DNA of 64,000 bases, taken from positions 38,719,278 through 38,783,277 of the forward strand of contig CM069455.1 of the NCBI GenBank assembly GCA_035610835.1, given 5' to 3'. Shown piece after piece: positions 44,878-55,969 of this stretch; position 1 is the first letter of the stretch, and each line of letters starts with the position of its first letter. The position numbers and the translations under genes were made by a program. Below the pieces are notes generated by a model. It was not told where the DNA came from, did no database searches, and saw only the letters and a program-made list of their open reading frames with translations. This DNA comes from Ophiura sarsii. Lineage: Eukaryota > Echinodermata > Ophiuroidea > Amphilepidida > Ophiuridae.

Positions 44878-45915
44878 GTACACTTTTTCCTTTGACAGTT
44901 TCGACTCGAGTGTCATGTTCGACTACTTTCCATAGAAATAAAGGTAGTTGTTATTGACCTCACTTTTCCTCTGACCACTGAAGGTAGCGTACAAGGTTTA
45001 GGGAAATGGTCATAAACGTGACTCAGTTGGCGGACTCCCTCGTCAATGTTCCATGGCTGTCTTCTTTTGTCTCTCTTATATATGGATGGCGTCAAACCCT
45101 CACCGGCAAAGAATATTTCCAGAGTGGCAAACGTATTTGTGATGAATTTGTCACGATTTGCAAAAACAGATTTGCATTCTTTGTGGTTGGAATCATCGTG
45201 AAAATTAAGGCGAAAGCAAACAAATATGGTAGACACGCCGGAAAAACAAAAGAAATCTCCAACCTTATGCGCAATAGAATATATTACTTAATGTTATTAA
45301 AATTCAAATAGATTCAAATTATGAGAAAGCTGTACGATTTAGTGTTGGTATACCGTATTTCTTCGTTTGGAAATGCAAGCCTTACACCTCCTATCCAAAC
45401 ATTACTTGAGTGCCCGCTCCGGGCTTTTACTCATCAATTTGTTAGTATCAAATCCTTGGATTATGTATTATTACCGCCAATATTTGTGCAATTTACCGTG
45501 ATCAAAACAGTTCGTGATCAACAACTCATTTGAATTAATCCATGACAACATATGCATACTGGTGATTGCACCTCACATTTTCAATCAAATCAAAGCCCCT
45601 GATGATTGATAACATAAGTAGCTTTAAAGAGGCACTGAGAGATTCTGAAAATCAGTTTTTGCACCTACGTATTACCGCATAGGCCTATACTAACTACTAT
45701 CTGAAACGGTTTACCTTGATTCGCCGTCCATCATGTAACATTTCACGATTGTGTAATTTCGATGTAGATCACATCGAAATTAACAGCATCACTCTCCACA
45801 TAACTTGCTTCAATCAAACTTCAATCTAGCGCCATTATTCAACCGGTTTCCCATAAATCGTTACACTTCAGGGTTCATACGTACCTTATCTATTGAAACA
45901 ATTCATTTTTTCCAA
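44878..45915. repeat. 5' flank of copy B shared with A and X
   Basis: Close match to 28540-29665. It contains an ORF on each strand (44913-45236 minus and 45006-45311 plus) in a region also open in A and X, but frames shift between copies and no family resemblance is seen, so I treat it as duplicated non-coding DNA or an unrecognised 5' exon. Confidence 0.6.
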
Positions 45916-45939
45916 ATTTCATTGTTTTTGGTCAACAAT

Positions 45940-46230
45940 TTTAACACTAAACATTTTTATGAAATATTTAAAAAAGAATCCTACAGAAATGTCTTTAGAT
46001 GATTTTGATGTAATTTCGGCATTTTCACCAAAACTGATTTTGTAACATGGTCCGAACAAATTTGAGCCAAAATACGAGACTTTTGGTAAGAAATCAGCAT
46101 TTGTAGTGACATTTGATACCAAAAATGGATTTTCCGATTCATTTCCTTTTAAAAAATTATACACTTGTATGTACATCACATTAATAATTCAACAGTTACA
46201 GCGTTTGATAAATGTCATTGAATTCGGGTT
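45940..46230 (+). repeat. Dispersed repeat R2, copy at right edge of unit B
   Basis: TTTAGATGATTTTGATGTAA, AAAACTGATTTTGT, GACATTTGATACCAAAAATG and GATAAATGTCAT match 20330-20545. It begins about where homology of units A and B stops. Confidence 0.65.
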
Positions 46231-47776
46231 ACAACAAGGCATAGAGAGCATTCAATGAAATCATCATGCAGCATCAATAATGTCAATGACAGGTGTCGGA
46301 TATGCTTTAAAGGTTGGTAAAACGGTGGTATCAGTATATTGTTTAAGGGAGATAAATCAAATCAACCGATTGCAAAAGGAAATAAATTTTTCATTGGTCA
46401 GGGAAACTACATTTGGAAATAATAAAACTACATTTCTGTATTTCGATGGTGTTAACTGGGAGTGTAAACACTAGCTACCACGTAAACCTCCCACACAAAG
46501 ATTTCAATTAAGGTGATTAAGTTATTGAATTTAAACTTTAATTGGAAGATATTCTATGCTGAGGTTTTTGGTAGGTCATGTTCTAAAAAGTAACAAGGAA
46601 TTCTCATTTTTAAATATAATGGTCCGCTTTCTATGACTCACCGGGCTTTCGCTATATATTTTGTGGATCCCTATAATTTCTCGCAGGCAAAAAATAACCC
46701 AAATCGCGTTAAATTTGAGCTCAGAAAATTCTGAATGGCGGTGACTTTCTAAATAGTGAAAAGGTTAGCACTATATAAAGCAAGTTATAAAATGGGAAGT
46801 TTGGTGGTTCTGGTTTACGGCAGGGACTACACACAAAAAAATGACAAATCCAAGGTTTTTAGAATTCATTCGATGACGAACGCGATAACAGAAAAAAGAT
46901 TCGAAATAGAGGTAGGAACATATTCTATACAATTAGAGTGAAATGTAGGTCATGTTCAGAAAAGTAACAAGGAATTCTCGGACAATCGTCAAAGGTCGAT
47001 TTATTTTTAATTTGGTCTTCGTGGACCCATTTATACACACTCGATATGAAATCTAATGCTACTTGTTATGATTAACAATGCTAAAAAAATATCGAAATGT
47101 TCATATTTTGATTAAAGCTAAATGATATTTTATCGGGCCCAATCATACAGTTTACTGTGCAGATTTGATTTCCTCGTGATATTTCCGATCGGAACATAAT
47201 AATTGTCAAGGGTTACTTTGTTGAAATAGCATGAATAGGGTCAATGGTTGCGATGTACTATATCGGGACAAATAAAATAAATTGATCCCGATTGATTCCC
47301 CTATTTTGTTAGCTTTCCAAAAATGTATACTTTTGCTATCTTCGGTTGAACGTTATATGTAAAATCGAAGAATTAGGGCAAGTTCACTGTGTAGCCAATT
47401 GGGAGAAAGCCAAGGAAAAATTACAATCGATTCACGATTAACAATTGTTACATACTAGTTAACACGTTTGTTGAAATAGAGACTAGGAATGAGGAGTTAT
47501 TGTAAATTAAACGTAGAATTGGGAACATTTTCCATATTCCCCATGGAGTGTTTACCCAGACACCGCCATCACCGCCGGCCACCGCTACCGCCGCCATCGT
47601 TGACTCTCGCAATATAATCAACCATATCTCCTCCATTTTGTAGCTAGATGTTTGGGCTTTCAAATGACACCTAAACCATAGCTTTACCACATTTTGTTGT
47701 TGAATTAATAGAGAGAGAGGGGGAGAGAGAGATGGATGATTCGTCCCCAAAAATGCAATGCCGCCACCCTTTTTTG
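46231..47776. other. Intergenic stretch with short direct repeats
   Basis: AGGTCATGTTC, then AAAAGTAACAAGGAATTCTC, occurs at 46573-46607 and again at 46946-46980. Two small plus-strand ORFs (46280-46474 and 46756-46941) precede these repeats and share a weak VV.VY..R...Q.N pattern; I cannot support them as genes. A (CCG/GCC)-rich patch at 47560-47600 and an AG-rich microsatellite at 47710-47735 are present. Confidence 0.45.
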
Positions 47777-47878
47777 GGTGGTGAGTTCAAAACACATGGC
47801 CATAAAGCGATTCGAGTCAAATTTAGATCATTTTTTATGAATGGATTCTAATCAAGGTTACATAATGTGAATGACATA

Positions 47879-49867
47879 CTATGACCGTCTGAACATTTTT
47901 TGTACTGTTCGTTTACATTCTCGTCTAAATTTAGCGTTGGCGGCGCTATAGATCAAAGGATTTATCATGTTGTTGATATACATCATTTCATATAATGACA
48001 AATCGTAACTTACTTTCGAAATATCCTTAAGTATGGAGGAATCGGAAAATATCTTTATCAACGATATTAGAGTGCTGAATATGAAGGGGAAATATGTCAC
48101 GAAGAAAATTATGGCCGCGATCAATAACATCCGGGTAACTTTGCTATGGAAATGACGATCATACGCATTTCCAGTACTAAATTTGATCGTCGCTGGGCAG
48201 TTGGTTGTAACCGAATTAGGGTCTTGATGCCGCCGGTCTTCTGAATTTTCTGATTGTAGCTGTTTTGCTGAACTGATGTCTACGCTAACCAAATTGTCAA
48301 AGCGAGTCTCCATTTGGGTTGTCGAGTCATCATAGTCATCACTATTAACATGATTGGTAATAACACGACTGACACCTGTCACGTATGTAGTCGAAACAAT
48401 TTGTTTTGATTTGAACCCGTCAGATAATTCATTTGTCTTTGAAATACAACCGAGTTGTAACTCATGTGCGATGGCTTCATCACCATTTTGTCTTCCTTTG
48501 TCTGGTAACTCATTCTTAGACTCACTATTCTGTTTAGGTACTGGAGCAGGGCCATCCTTCGAAACCACCGGAATACAGTTCGGTTGTAAAAGAGGTATGG
48601 TTTTCTCATCACCATTTCCCCTCCTCTCTAATAACACATGATTGCTATAATGTTTAGGTTCTGGAGAAGGGATTTCCTGATCAACCTGCGCATTGAGTTG
48701 TAAAAGAGAGACGGTTTTCTGATCATTACTTTTTTTCCTCTCTATACAATTATCATTGCTATACTTTCTCGGTTCCGCAGCAGCAGGGATATCTCTCACA
48801 ATTTCCGAAATACAGTTCAGTTTTGAAAGAGGTTCGATTTTCTGATCTCCATTTATTTTCCAGTCTGGTAACTCATCTACGCTATACTTTATAGGATTAG
48901 GAGAAGGGGTTTCCTTCGCAAAGTCGGGTTTTAAAAGAGGTATAGTTTTCTGATCCCCATGTGCTCTCCTCTCTGTCGTTGAAGTATCCTTGCCATGAAT
49001 CTTAGGTTCCGGAGCCGTGTTATCCTGCGAAACCCCCGAAATACAGTTTAGGTGTAAAACAGGTATGGTTCTCTTATCACAAGTTGCTTTCGTCGCCGTT
49101 GAAACCTTCTTGCTATCCCAAGTAGGTACTGAAACCTCCGCGATACAATTAAGTTGTAAAAACGGTTTGGTTTTCTCATCATCATTTGCTCTCCTCTCTG
49201 CTGAATCAGTCTTGCTATACTCTTTGAGTTTCAGAGCAGAATGATCTGCAACTTCCACTTTTGATATTCGATTACCAGATACGTCAGGAGCCTGATGCCT
49301 TTTCCTGGATTGTCTTCGAACTGCTTGGTACACACACGTATAGAAGACTGTAGTAAATATTAGACACGTTATACAGTAAACGATGATGAGCAACATCGCT
49401 ATGAAGTTTACAACTACATACAAGATGTTTATGCCCAGTGAGAAGAGCATGCCAAAACCAAACATGATCTTCGCTTTGAGCGGCGTCATAATTCGGCCGT
49501 ACGGGTGACACGCTGCGTCGTAGCGGTCGAATGCAATTATAGCCGTTGTGAAAGTCGATACCCCGACAGCGAGGAACTCCACGAAGCGGAGAATTTGACG
49601 GAAAGCGTCATAGTTGCTTGGATCTACGTGTCTGTAGTAAAACATAAACGGTCTGATCAAACATACGATGAGGTCTACAACGGCGAGACATAAGATGAGT
49701 ATGTGAGTGCTGCTTTTGTACGCCCTTTGCCTGTATATCCTGATGATAAGGGAATTTCCCGGAACTCCCAACACAAAAATAGCAGTGTGGTACACCATGG
49801 CTATCCATACCATTGCACCAAATGCTGTATTGGTCGCTTTAGATGAAGGGTTCGTTTGATTTTCCAT
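47879..49867 (-). CDS. Orphan class A (rhodopsin-like) GPCR with repeat-built third intracellular loop, copy B
   Basis: The uninterrupted 662-residue frame starts at MENQTNPSS, with an NQT glycosylation site, and no signal peptide. TM1 carries GVPGNSL (about 34-40), TM2 LAVVD (61-65), and TM3 ends DRYDAACHP (114-122). TM4 and TM5 (about 133-182) run together with almost no extracellular loop 2. The third intracellular loop is ~390 residues, about seven imperfect ~40-aa repeats (DEKTIPLLQLNCI..., EPKxYS, ERRxNGD). TM6 has FFVTYFPF and TM7 NPLIYS (636-641). The C-tail is short and basic. The Cys at 3.25, Trp 4.50 and ECL2 Cys are absent. It is expected to act as a plasma-membrane receptor; ligand unknown. 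The single-exon form is complete in itself, though a 5' non-coding exon cannot be excluded. It is a paralogue of the broken copy at 9531-11176. Confidence 0.88.
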   Translation of the reverse strand: MENQTNPSSKATNTAFGAMVWIAMVYHTAIFVLGVPGNSLIIRIYRQRAYKSSTHILILCLAVVDLIVCLIRPFMFYYRHVDPSNYDAFRQILRFVEFLAVGVSTFTTAIIAFDRYDAACHPYGRIMTPLKAKIMFGFGMLFSLGINILYVVVNFIAMLLIIVYCITCLIFTTVFYTCVYQAVRRQSRKRHQAPDVSGNRISKVEVADHSALKLKEYSKTDSAERRANDDEKTKPFLQLNCIAEVSVPTWDSKKVSTATKATCDKRTIPVLHLNCISGVSQDNTAPEPKIHGKDTSTTERRAHGDQKTIPLLKPDFAKETPSPNPIKYSVDELPDWKINGDQKIEPLSKLNCISEIVRDIPAAAEPRKYSNDNCIERKKSNDQKTVSLLQLNAQVDQEIPSPEPKHYSNHVLLERRGNGDEKTIPLLQPNCIPVVSKDGPAPVPKQNSESKNELPDKGRQNGDEAIAHELQLGCISKTNELSDGFKSKQIVSTTYVTGVSRVITNHVNSDDYDDSTTQMETRFDNLVSVDISSAKQLQSENSEDRRHQDPNSVTTNCPATIKFSTGNAYDRHFHSKVTRMLLIAAIIFFVTYFPFIFSTLISLIKIFSDSSILKDISKVSYDLSLYEMMYINNMINPLIYSAANAKFRRECKRTVQKMFRRS

Positions 49868-51760
49868 TATTTATAAAACCGCTTATAAGCAGGCAGTGCT
49901 ATTCCCTCTGATCATAAATCCAATTGATGATATCTAAATCATTACACGCATATCCGGTTTAACCGAGCGAGAAAAAAAACCTCACTCACGATGAATCAGA
50001 TGACTTTCGACATTCGTTGTAACATAATTCTAACAAATGCATGCGTGAGCACATGCTGCTTAATTGATTTTCACCATTATGTGATCAGAACAAAAAGGCA
50101 GGTTTTACAGTCGTTGTATTAGGCATTGCCATTGGCATTGACTTTAGCGGCAGTATGGTGTATTAGCCTTTATAAAATTAAAACTACAATTAGGATGAAA
50201 TTATTTTATTTGGACTATAGAGGTTTCTTTGACTGTAGTAATTTTTAGCGGTAGGTTAGTAAAAACGGTTACCTTATCAACTAGTTCACCATGGGTATCA
50301 TTTGCGCTCTAATCATAGGATTTAGAATTTAGTTGGCCCAATTATTTAAGGTAAGGTTAACGTAATGGAATAAATCACTTTCAAACGGTGTTACGGTGTC
50401 CTCATCATTTCCAAGTTATATTTTATCTTAAAAGCATCAATTTCATTTAGATATGTCGATCTATATATCAACTTTAGAGTTTACCACGAGAAATGATTTT
50501 TAAATAGACACAACATTTATTTTGTGTGATGTACTATAAAAGTGCTCGACCGGGTGCTCGACTCAGGTACTTTTCGCACGTAATTAAATTCAAGCGTATT
50601 TTACTCTATTAAAAAATCCACCTTGATTGATTAGCGCGTGCAGTTTTCAATTTAGAAATTATTTCCAAAATGATACAAAACGGTATACGATGTGAAGTAT
50701 TTGTTTCCTACAGTGGGTGATCCATTAAACATTCAATGAATGTTGCTGTTACCATAGTTACGGATTCAATAATTTGATTAGTATACAGGGTGATTAAAAT
50801 TATTGTCCCGTTTTGAAAAAAACACACCTAAAACACAACTGAAATTAGATTCTAGTGAAAATCAGTCAAATTACAATATATTTTGAGAATCTAATTATTA
50901 TCATTTTTCAAAATTAAGGGCTCAGCATACTCCACAACGCTCCAACGCTGATCGCAAGTGTTGACCACCGTTGACCAATCAGACTGCGTCATTGTGTTGT
51001 GGTGGAGCTACTGCGCATGGGTGAGAGCGCAAAGAGGATGCTCAGCGCTTTAGGATGAAATTCTATGATGATACACAATTGTCTTCCATAGTAACATAAA
51101 AAATGCTAATTTGTTAAACGGTTGTAGAATAGCCAAAACAACGGTTCTCAACATTAATGAACGCAGGCTATGTCGCTTGTCAAATTTAGAAGGTATGGTA
51201 AATTATGAATGTGTATGAACTGTTAAAGGGTAATGTGTACAATTTAAACACTTTGTACTGTGAAACCAAGGCATATCAGACAAGCTCAAGGAAAAAAGCT
51301 GTTCTCGATATTTCTATTTTCAATGTTCAACATTCTTGATTCTTGATAGCCATTTATACATAAGTATACATAATTATAAGTACATTATTATTATTATTGT
51401 TATTATTATTATTATTATTATTTATTGATAATTTTTCACAATTGAAGTTAAAAAAAAGTAATTTGTTTCAAATCTAAACAAAACGATTTTTAAAAATATT
51501 TTGACCATCATTACATTGACTTTTCGATTATTTCGTAACACGAATTTAATGTTTAGGCTATTTAATATTGAACATTTACAGAGTTTCACAAAATATTCCC
51601 CGTCAAAAATCGAACTGAGTCGACTACATTTGGGACACTAGGTTTCGTGTCGTGGTCATGTATTCCAAAAATTAAGGCATTCGGTGCTATCCATTAACAT
51701 GTCACTTCTCTTTACATCCACAATCACTTGGTCTGTTTATTGAGAGTCATTCATTAAAGG
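49868..51760. other. Intergenic stretch
   Basis: The first ~60 bases are shared with the 5' flank of GPCR copy A. A lone mariner-type end (TACAGGGTGATTAAAATTAT) lies at 50784. 50932-51030 repeats a segment from about 40022-40140. A (TTA)n microsatellite lies at about 51388-51423. No gene is seen. Confidence 0.5.
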
Positions 51761-51763
51761 CAT

Positions 51764-52106
51764 ATTATGTGATCTTTTATTGATTTTTACTATGAAAGCA
51801 GGTTTTCTTGCAGATTTGCATTCTGATCATAAATCATACAGATCCACTAAGTTACAGATCGATACGATTCCTAATTACTTCAAAATTATGGTTTGAAAAT
51901 AGATTGTACCGAGCGGTACAATCTATTTTTTCAAATTGTACTCTATAGTCACTCTAAAACCATGATTTTGAGGTTATTAGGAATCGTCTCGCTCTGTAAC
52001 TTGGAATAGATTCATGATTTATGATCAAAAAAGTAAATCTGCAAGAAAATCTGCTTCCAACTTTTTTTCGAGGATTGAGGGCGTCCCCTGGAAAAGATCA
52101 CATAAT
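51764..52106. mobile_element. Foldback element with ~150 bp arms
   Basis: ATTATGTGATCTTTT at the left end is mirrored by AAAAGATCACATAAT at the right. The arms continue imperfectly to a central palindrome AGATTGTACCGAGCGGTACA-ATCT at about 51901-51924. Solo arms of the same family are at 6550-6676 and about 31680-31750. It is non-coding. Confidence 0.8.
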
Positions 52107-52151
52107 CAAAAAAGATTTGATAACTTGTTTTTGGGGGTTTGGTATGACGGC

Positions 52152-53186
52152 CAATTCAGGTAACCTCATTTGAAATTAACACTCCCTAGGGGGACCCATT
52201 CAGGTAACCTCATTTGAAATTAATATTCCTTAGAGGGACCCATTCAGGTAACTCATTTGAAATTAACACTCCCTAGGGGACCCATTCAGGTAACCTTATT
52301 TGAAATTAACACTCCCTAGGGGGGTCAATTCAGGTAACCTCATTTGAAATTAATACTCCCTAGGGAGACCCATTCAGGTAACCTCATTTGAAATTAACAC
52401 TCCCTAAGGGACCCATTCAGGTAACCTCATTTGAAATTAACACTCCCTAGGGGACCCATTCAGGTAACCTCATTTTAAATAACACTCCCTAGTCGGACCA
52501 ATTCAGGTAACCTTATTTGAAATTAAACCTCCCTTGGGGGACCAATTCAGGTAACCTCATTTGAAATTAACACTGACTATAGTGGTACCCATTCAAGTAT
52601 TAACCTCATTTGAAATTAACACTCACTAGGGGACTTAACCTCATCTGAAATTATCACTCGCAATGGAGGACAAGGAAATGTCTTCCATAATGAAGGTGTA
52701 TGAATTTCTGAGCAATGCATCGTACAGGGAGTGTAGATTTCAAATGAAGTCACCAATTCAGGTAACCTCATTTGAAATTAACACTCCCTAGGGGGACCCA
52801 TTCAGGTAAACTGATTTGAATTAACATTCCCTAGAGGGACCCATTCAGGTAAACTCATTTGAAATTAACACTCCCTAGGGGGATCCGTTCAGGTAACCTC
52901 ATTTGAAATTAATACTCCCGAAGGGACCAATTCAGGTAACCTCATTTGAAATAACACTCCCTAGTCGGACCAATTCAGGTAACCTTATTTGAAATTAAAC
53001 CTCCCTTGGGGGACCAATTCAGGTTACCTCATTTTTAATTAACACTGACTATAGTGGTACCCATTCAAGTATTAACCTGATTTGAAATTAACACTCACAA
53101 GGGGACTAAACCTCATCTGAAATTAACACTCGCAATGGAGGACAATGAAATGTCTTCCATAATGAAGGTGTATGAATTTCAAATTG
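52152..53186. repeat. 43-bp minisatellite in two higher-order blocks
   Basis: The consensus unit is ATTCAGGTAACCTCATTTGA then AATTAACACTCCCTAGGGGACCC. About 12 units run through 52152-52650. A ~110 bp segment with AATGGAGGACAAGGAAATGT and AATGAAGGTGTATGAATTTC follows, then about 8-9 more units and a second copy of that terminal segment (about 53100-53186). Spacing is continuous, with no unique spacers between units, so it is not a CRISPR. Confidence 0.92.
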
Positions 53187-54200
53187 ACTAGCCCATTGAT
53201 TCGCAGACATTGGCCGATTTACCATTTCAGTCAGAGGTAACAGAAGCAAAAGAGGGGGAGGCACTCGATATTAATCGTAATATGCAAGGTTACTACCGTG
53301 TCATCATGTGCATATACTACTGTGATGCAGTCACCACTATGTACCTAGTGACAGGGAACTTGCGGCTGGATTATTTTCATAACTTTGCCTGCAAATAGGT
53401 GTTGTCAATTGCCCGCGTATTTTCGATAAAGAAATGTATTGTTATTCAGATAAATTGATTCAGGTTGATGTCTGTTTTTTTTTCTAATTTAATTAGGACA
53501 AATGGTTTTATACCTAGGTTTATACAAAATGATAATTGAATTATTTCGTTTTTTCTCGCAAATAAATACATAGAACTGTTATATTCCTTTATTCCATGTG
53601 CATAATAAAAATGGAAAATAATCAAAAGTATCCACTAAATTATGAATTGTAAAATGACATACATAATATTTTTCAATCGAAACCTGTATACGGTTGATGA
53701 TGGTCGATTTGTTTTTATTGTGGTGACCGCTTCCAAAGGGATAACACATTTCAAGCTTTTGGATTAAAGTATTTGGTTGTCGTGATTGTAAGGCTACATG
53801 ATCAGCCCTATTCATAAAGCCACACTATCATGAATAGCATTTAATTAGGAGCGCAAATAATAACATCTATATAAGTACCGCTGTTTCATCATTGGTCAAA
53901 ATCGGTTCCTCTAACGCCCAATGGACGAGGTCAAAAACCGAATCCGATACGCCAGAGTTTATGAATCTACTATAGTTGCTTCTCTCTTTCAAATAATAGT
54001 TTATTGAGCGAGTTAAATATGTTCAAGGTGTACCAAAATGGTGATTCAAGTATATTTTATTCGATGGGGTATGTTTAGAAGAATATAATGCAAAAATAAT
54101 TTCTTTAATATTGTCAAGGGAAAAAGGTGTACATAAAATCAATCATAATTACTAGTGTTTCTTTTTTAGTGTGGGATGAACTGTATACGGACGACGCGCT
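53187..54200. other. Non-coding stretch
   Basis: No gene is recognised. A 62-codon plus-strand ORF at 53210-53398 starts just after the minisatellite and has no family resemblance. Confidence 0.5.
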
Positions 54201-54204
54201 ACTA

Positions 54205-54345
54205 CGTAACAGGTGTTACTCTCAACTCGGTATCGGTCCGGGTCGATAGGTAGGAACAAACAAAGTCATGAGTGGATGCTTATGCTACCGACCTATTGAG
54301 GTTATGTGTGCGAGACTGGGTAACACCTATGACGTACACCGGGTG
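54205..54345. repeat. Imperfect inverted repeat
   Basis: GTAACAGGTGTTACTCTC and GGTCGATAGGTAGG are mirrored by CTACCGACCTATTGAGG and GGGTAACACCTATGAC. It may be a small foldback element with no clear target duplication. Confidence 0.5.
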
Positions 54346-54577
54346 TAACCTGCCATCATCAATATATATGATACAAATTATGCATGCTTAGAAAATCTAT
54401 ATATTGTTTCCGGTGGAATATTAAAGAGTAAATCTGTTTGTATTTTATTTGTTACATTATCCCCCATAGAATAAAATAAACTTGAATCACCACCTTGGCT
54501 GACCTTTAAAGGTACATTAGGTGATTCCGAAACATGTTTTTCTTCTGAACTAAACCAAAATCGGAAACAAATATACC

Positions 54578-54827
54578 TTAGGTCCCAGATTCTGGACTTT
54601 ACTAGTATCGTACGATACTGGAAGACCCAGTAACGATACTGGTACAAGTCAGTGTTCCGGTAACGGATGATACTGGGACATATAAAATTATGTACCAGTA
54701 TCGTTTAATACTGGGACAAATTACCGTGGTAGTATGTGTACCAATGAAACACTAAATTCGTACCAGTATCAAGCGATACTGGCATATTTTATGTTCCAGT
54801 ATTGAACGATACTGGTATGGGACCTAA
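54578..54827. mobile_element. Dyad-array element (GTATCG family), independent copy
   Basis: It starts TTAGGTCCCAG and ends TGGGACCTAA, an inverted terminal match, and contains CCAGTATCG/CGATACTGG dyads like the three transporter-linked copies but with different unit order. It is about 5 kb from the nearest recognised gene and not part of a transporter duplication, supporting mobility. Confidence 0.75.
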
Positions 54828-55229
54828 ACAACAACTTTCCGCAAAAATACTCCACAAATAAAAGACAACATGAAATTCCCTATCTCTGTTATATCCTCAC
54901 GTAAAATAGCGCAGTGCCTCGAATAATATTTCTGAAATTTTCCCTACATTCGTCTAATTTTGTCAAACTATTGTACAATTATTTGATTATTTGGTCACAT
55001 ATTTTTAAAATGGTCGACTCACTGAAAATAATCTAAAGTTTGGGAAAACGAGGGCGCGCGTGAAGACAACAAGTGCACTGTGTATTATAAGCGTGACGCG
55101 TGCGTGCGAAAGGAAAATGTGACGATGATCTCGCACGTATGGGTGGGTTACTTCTGCGCGCGGAGAGATACAAACAAATTCGAATTATGTCTCGCCAATT
55201 TGGTACTGACTAAACTATAGACAAAATAG
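54828..55229. other. Non-coding stretch
   Basis: No gene is recognised. It ends with CGCCAATTTGGTACTGACTA, an element end shared with 24561-24584 and 58568-58590. Confidence 0.45.
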
Positions 55230-55920
55230 GATTGCTGCAGATATTGGGCAGTGATAAAAGTCTATACATCGTTATTAACGCCGTAATTTAGTGACAAAAT
55301 GGCTTAGTATTGGAATCGTTCCTTCTGGCTCTGGAGTAACTACATAGGATTACGCACCAAATCCTAGTTTCATAGACAAATGAGGGCGTTTCCATACCAA
55401 ATGATTGAATGTGCCATTTCAAATGAGGCAATTAGTGGTAATGAGCTCATGCACTATACTAATCGGGCATGTCGGGGTAAAATCAATGTATACAATACTA
55501 GGCTAGCCATTACCATGATTACCATGATTATTACAAGCGTATAATGAGGAAATATATTATTACAGACCATATTAGACACCACCTTATACCCACGTATTTA
55601 AAATGTCAACGTTTAGTTAGCTCTGGTGTACCGAGCCGTGAGCGTAGCGACACGGGACCGACGGGAGTAGCTCTGGAGTATCCACCACCGAAGTGATCAT
55701 TCCGTTTCCGCCCCACAGGTCTGGTATTCAATAATATCAATTTCAATTGTGGAATACAGTGACAGCCCCCCCCCCCCCCCCCCCAAAAAAAAAGAAGCCG
55801 AGATTGATCAGTTTTAAAACCCATTTGTCATTTGACTGTCATATCATAATCATTACGACAGATAAAGTGAGATTACCAGCAAGATTGATGCCTGAAGGTA
55901 ACATAGTCTGGTCCCTTCTT
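55230..55920. repeat. Local triplication, unit 1
   Basis: The segment from GCTGCAGATATTGGGCAG to CATAGTCTGG recurs at 57064-58430 (with two insertions) and in part at 60672-61160. It includes AATCGGGCATGTCGGGGTAA, ATTACCATGATTACC and GTACCGAGCCGTGAGCGTAG. It is followed by a very long poly-G tract (55923-55965). It is non-coding. Confidence 0.8.
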
Positions 55921-55922
55921 AA

Positions 55923-55953
<31 letters not shown>

Positions 55954-55969
55954 GGGGGGGGGGGTATAT

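Noticed and set aside
44913..45311. Overlapping ORFs on both strands upstream of transporter B
   Set aside because: Versions in copies A and X have shifted or shortened frames, so no single protein is conserved; a non-coding duplicated flank is more likely.
47448..47750. 100-codon minus-strand ORF near GPCR copy B
   Set aside because: It spans an AG-rich microsatellite and a GCC-rich patch; no recognisable domain and no counterpart near GPCR copy A.
52152..53186. Possible CRISPR array
   Set aside because: Units are directly adjacent with no unique spacers, the context is animal-like, and the spacing fits a minisatellite.
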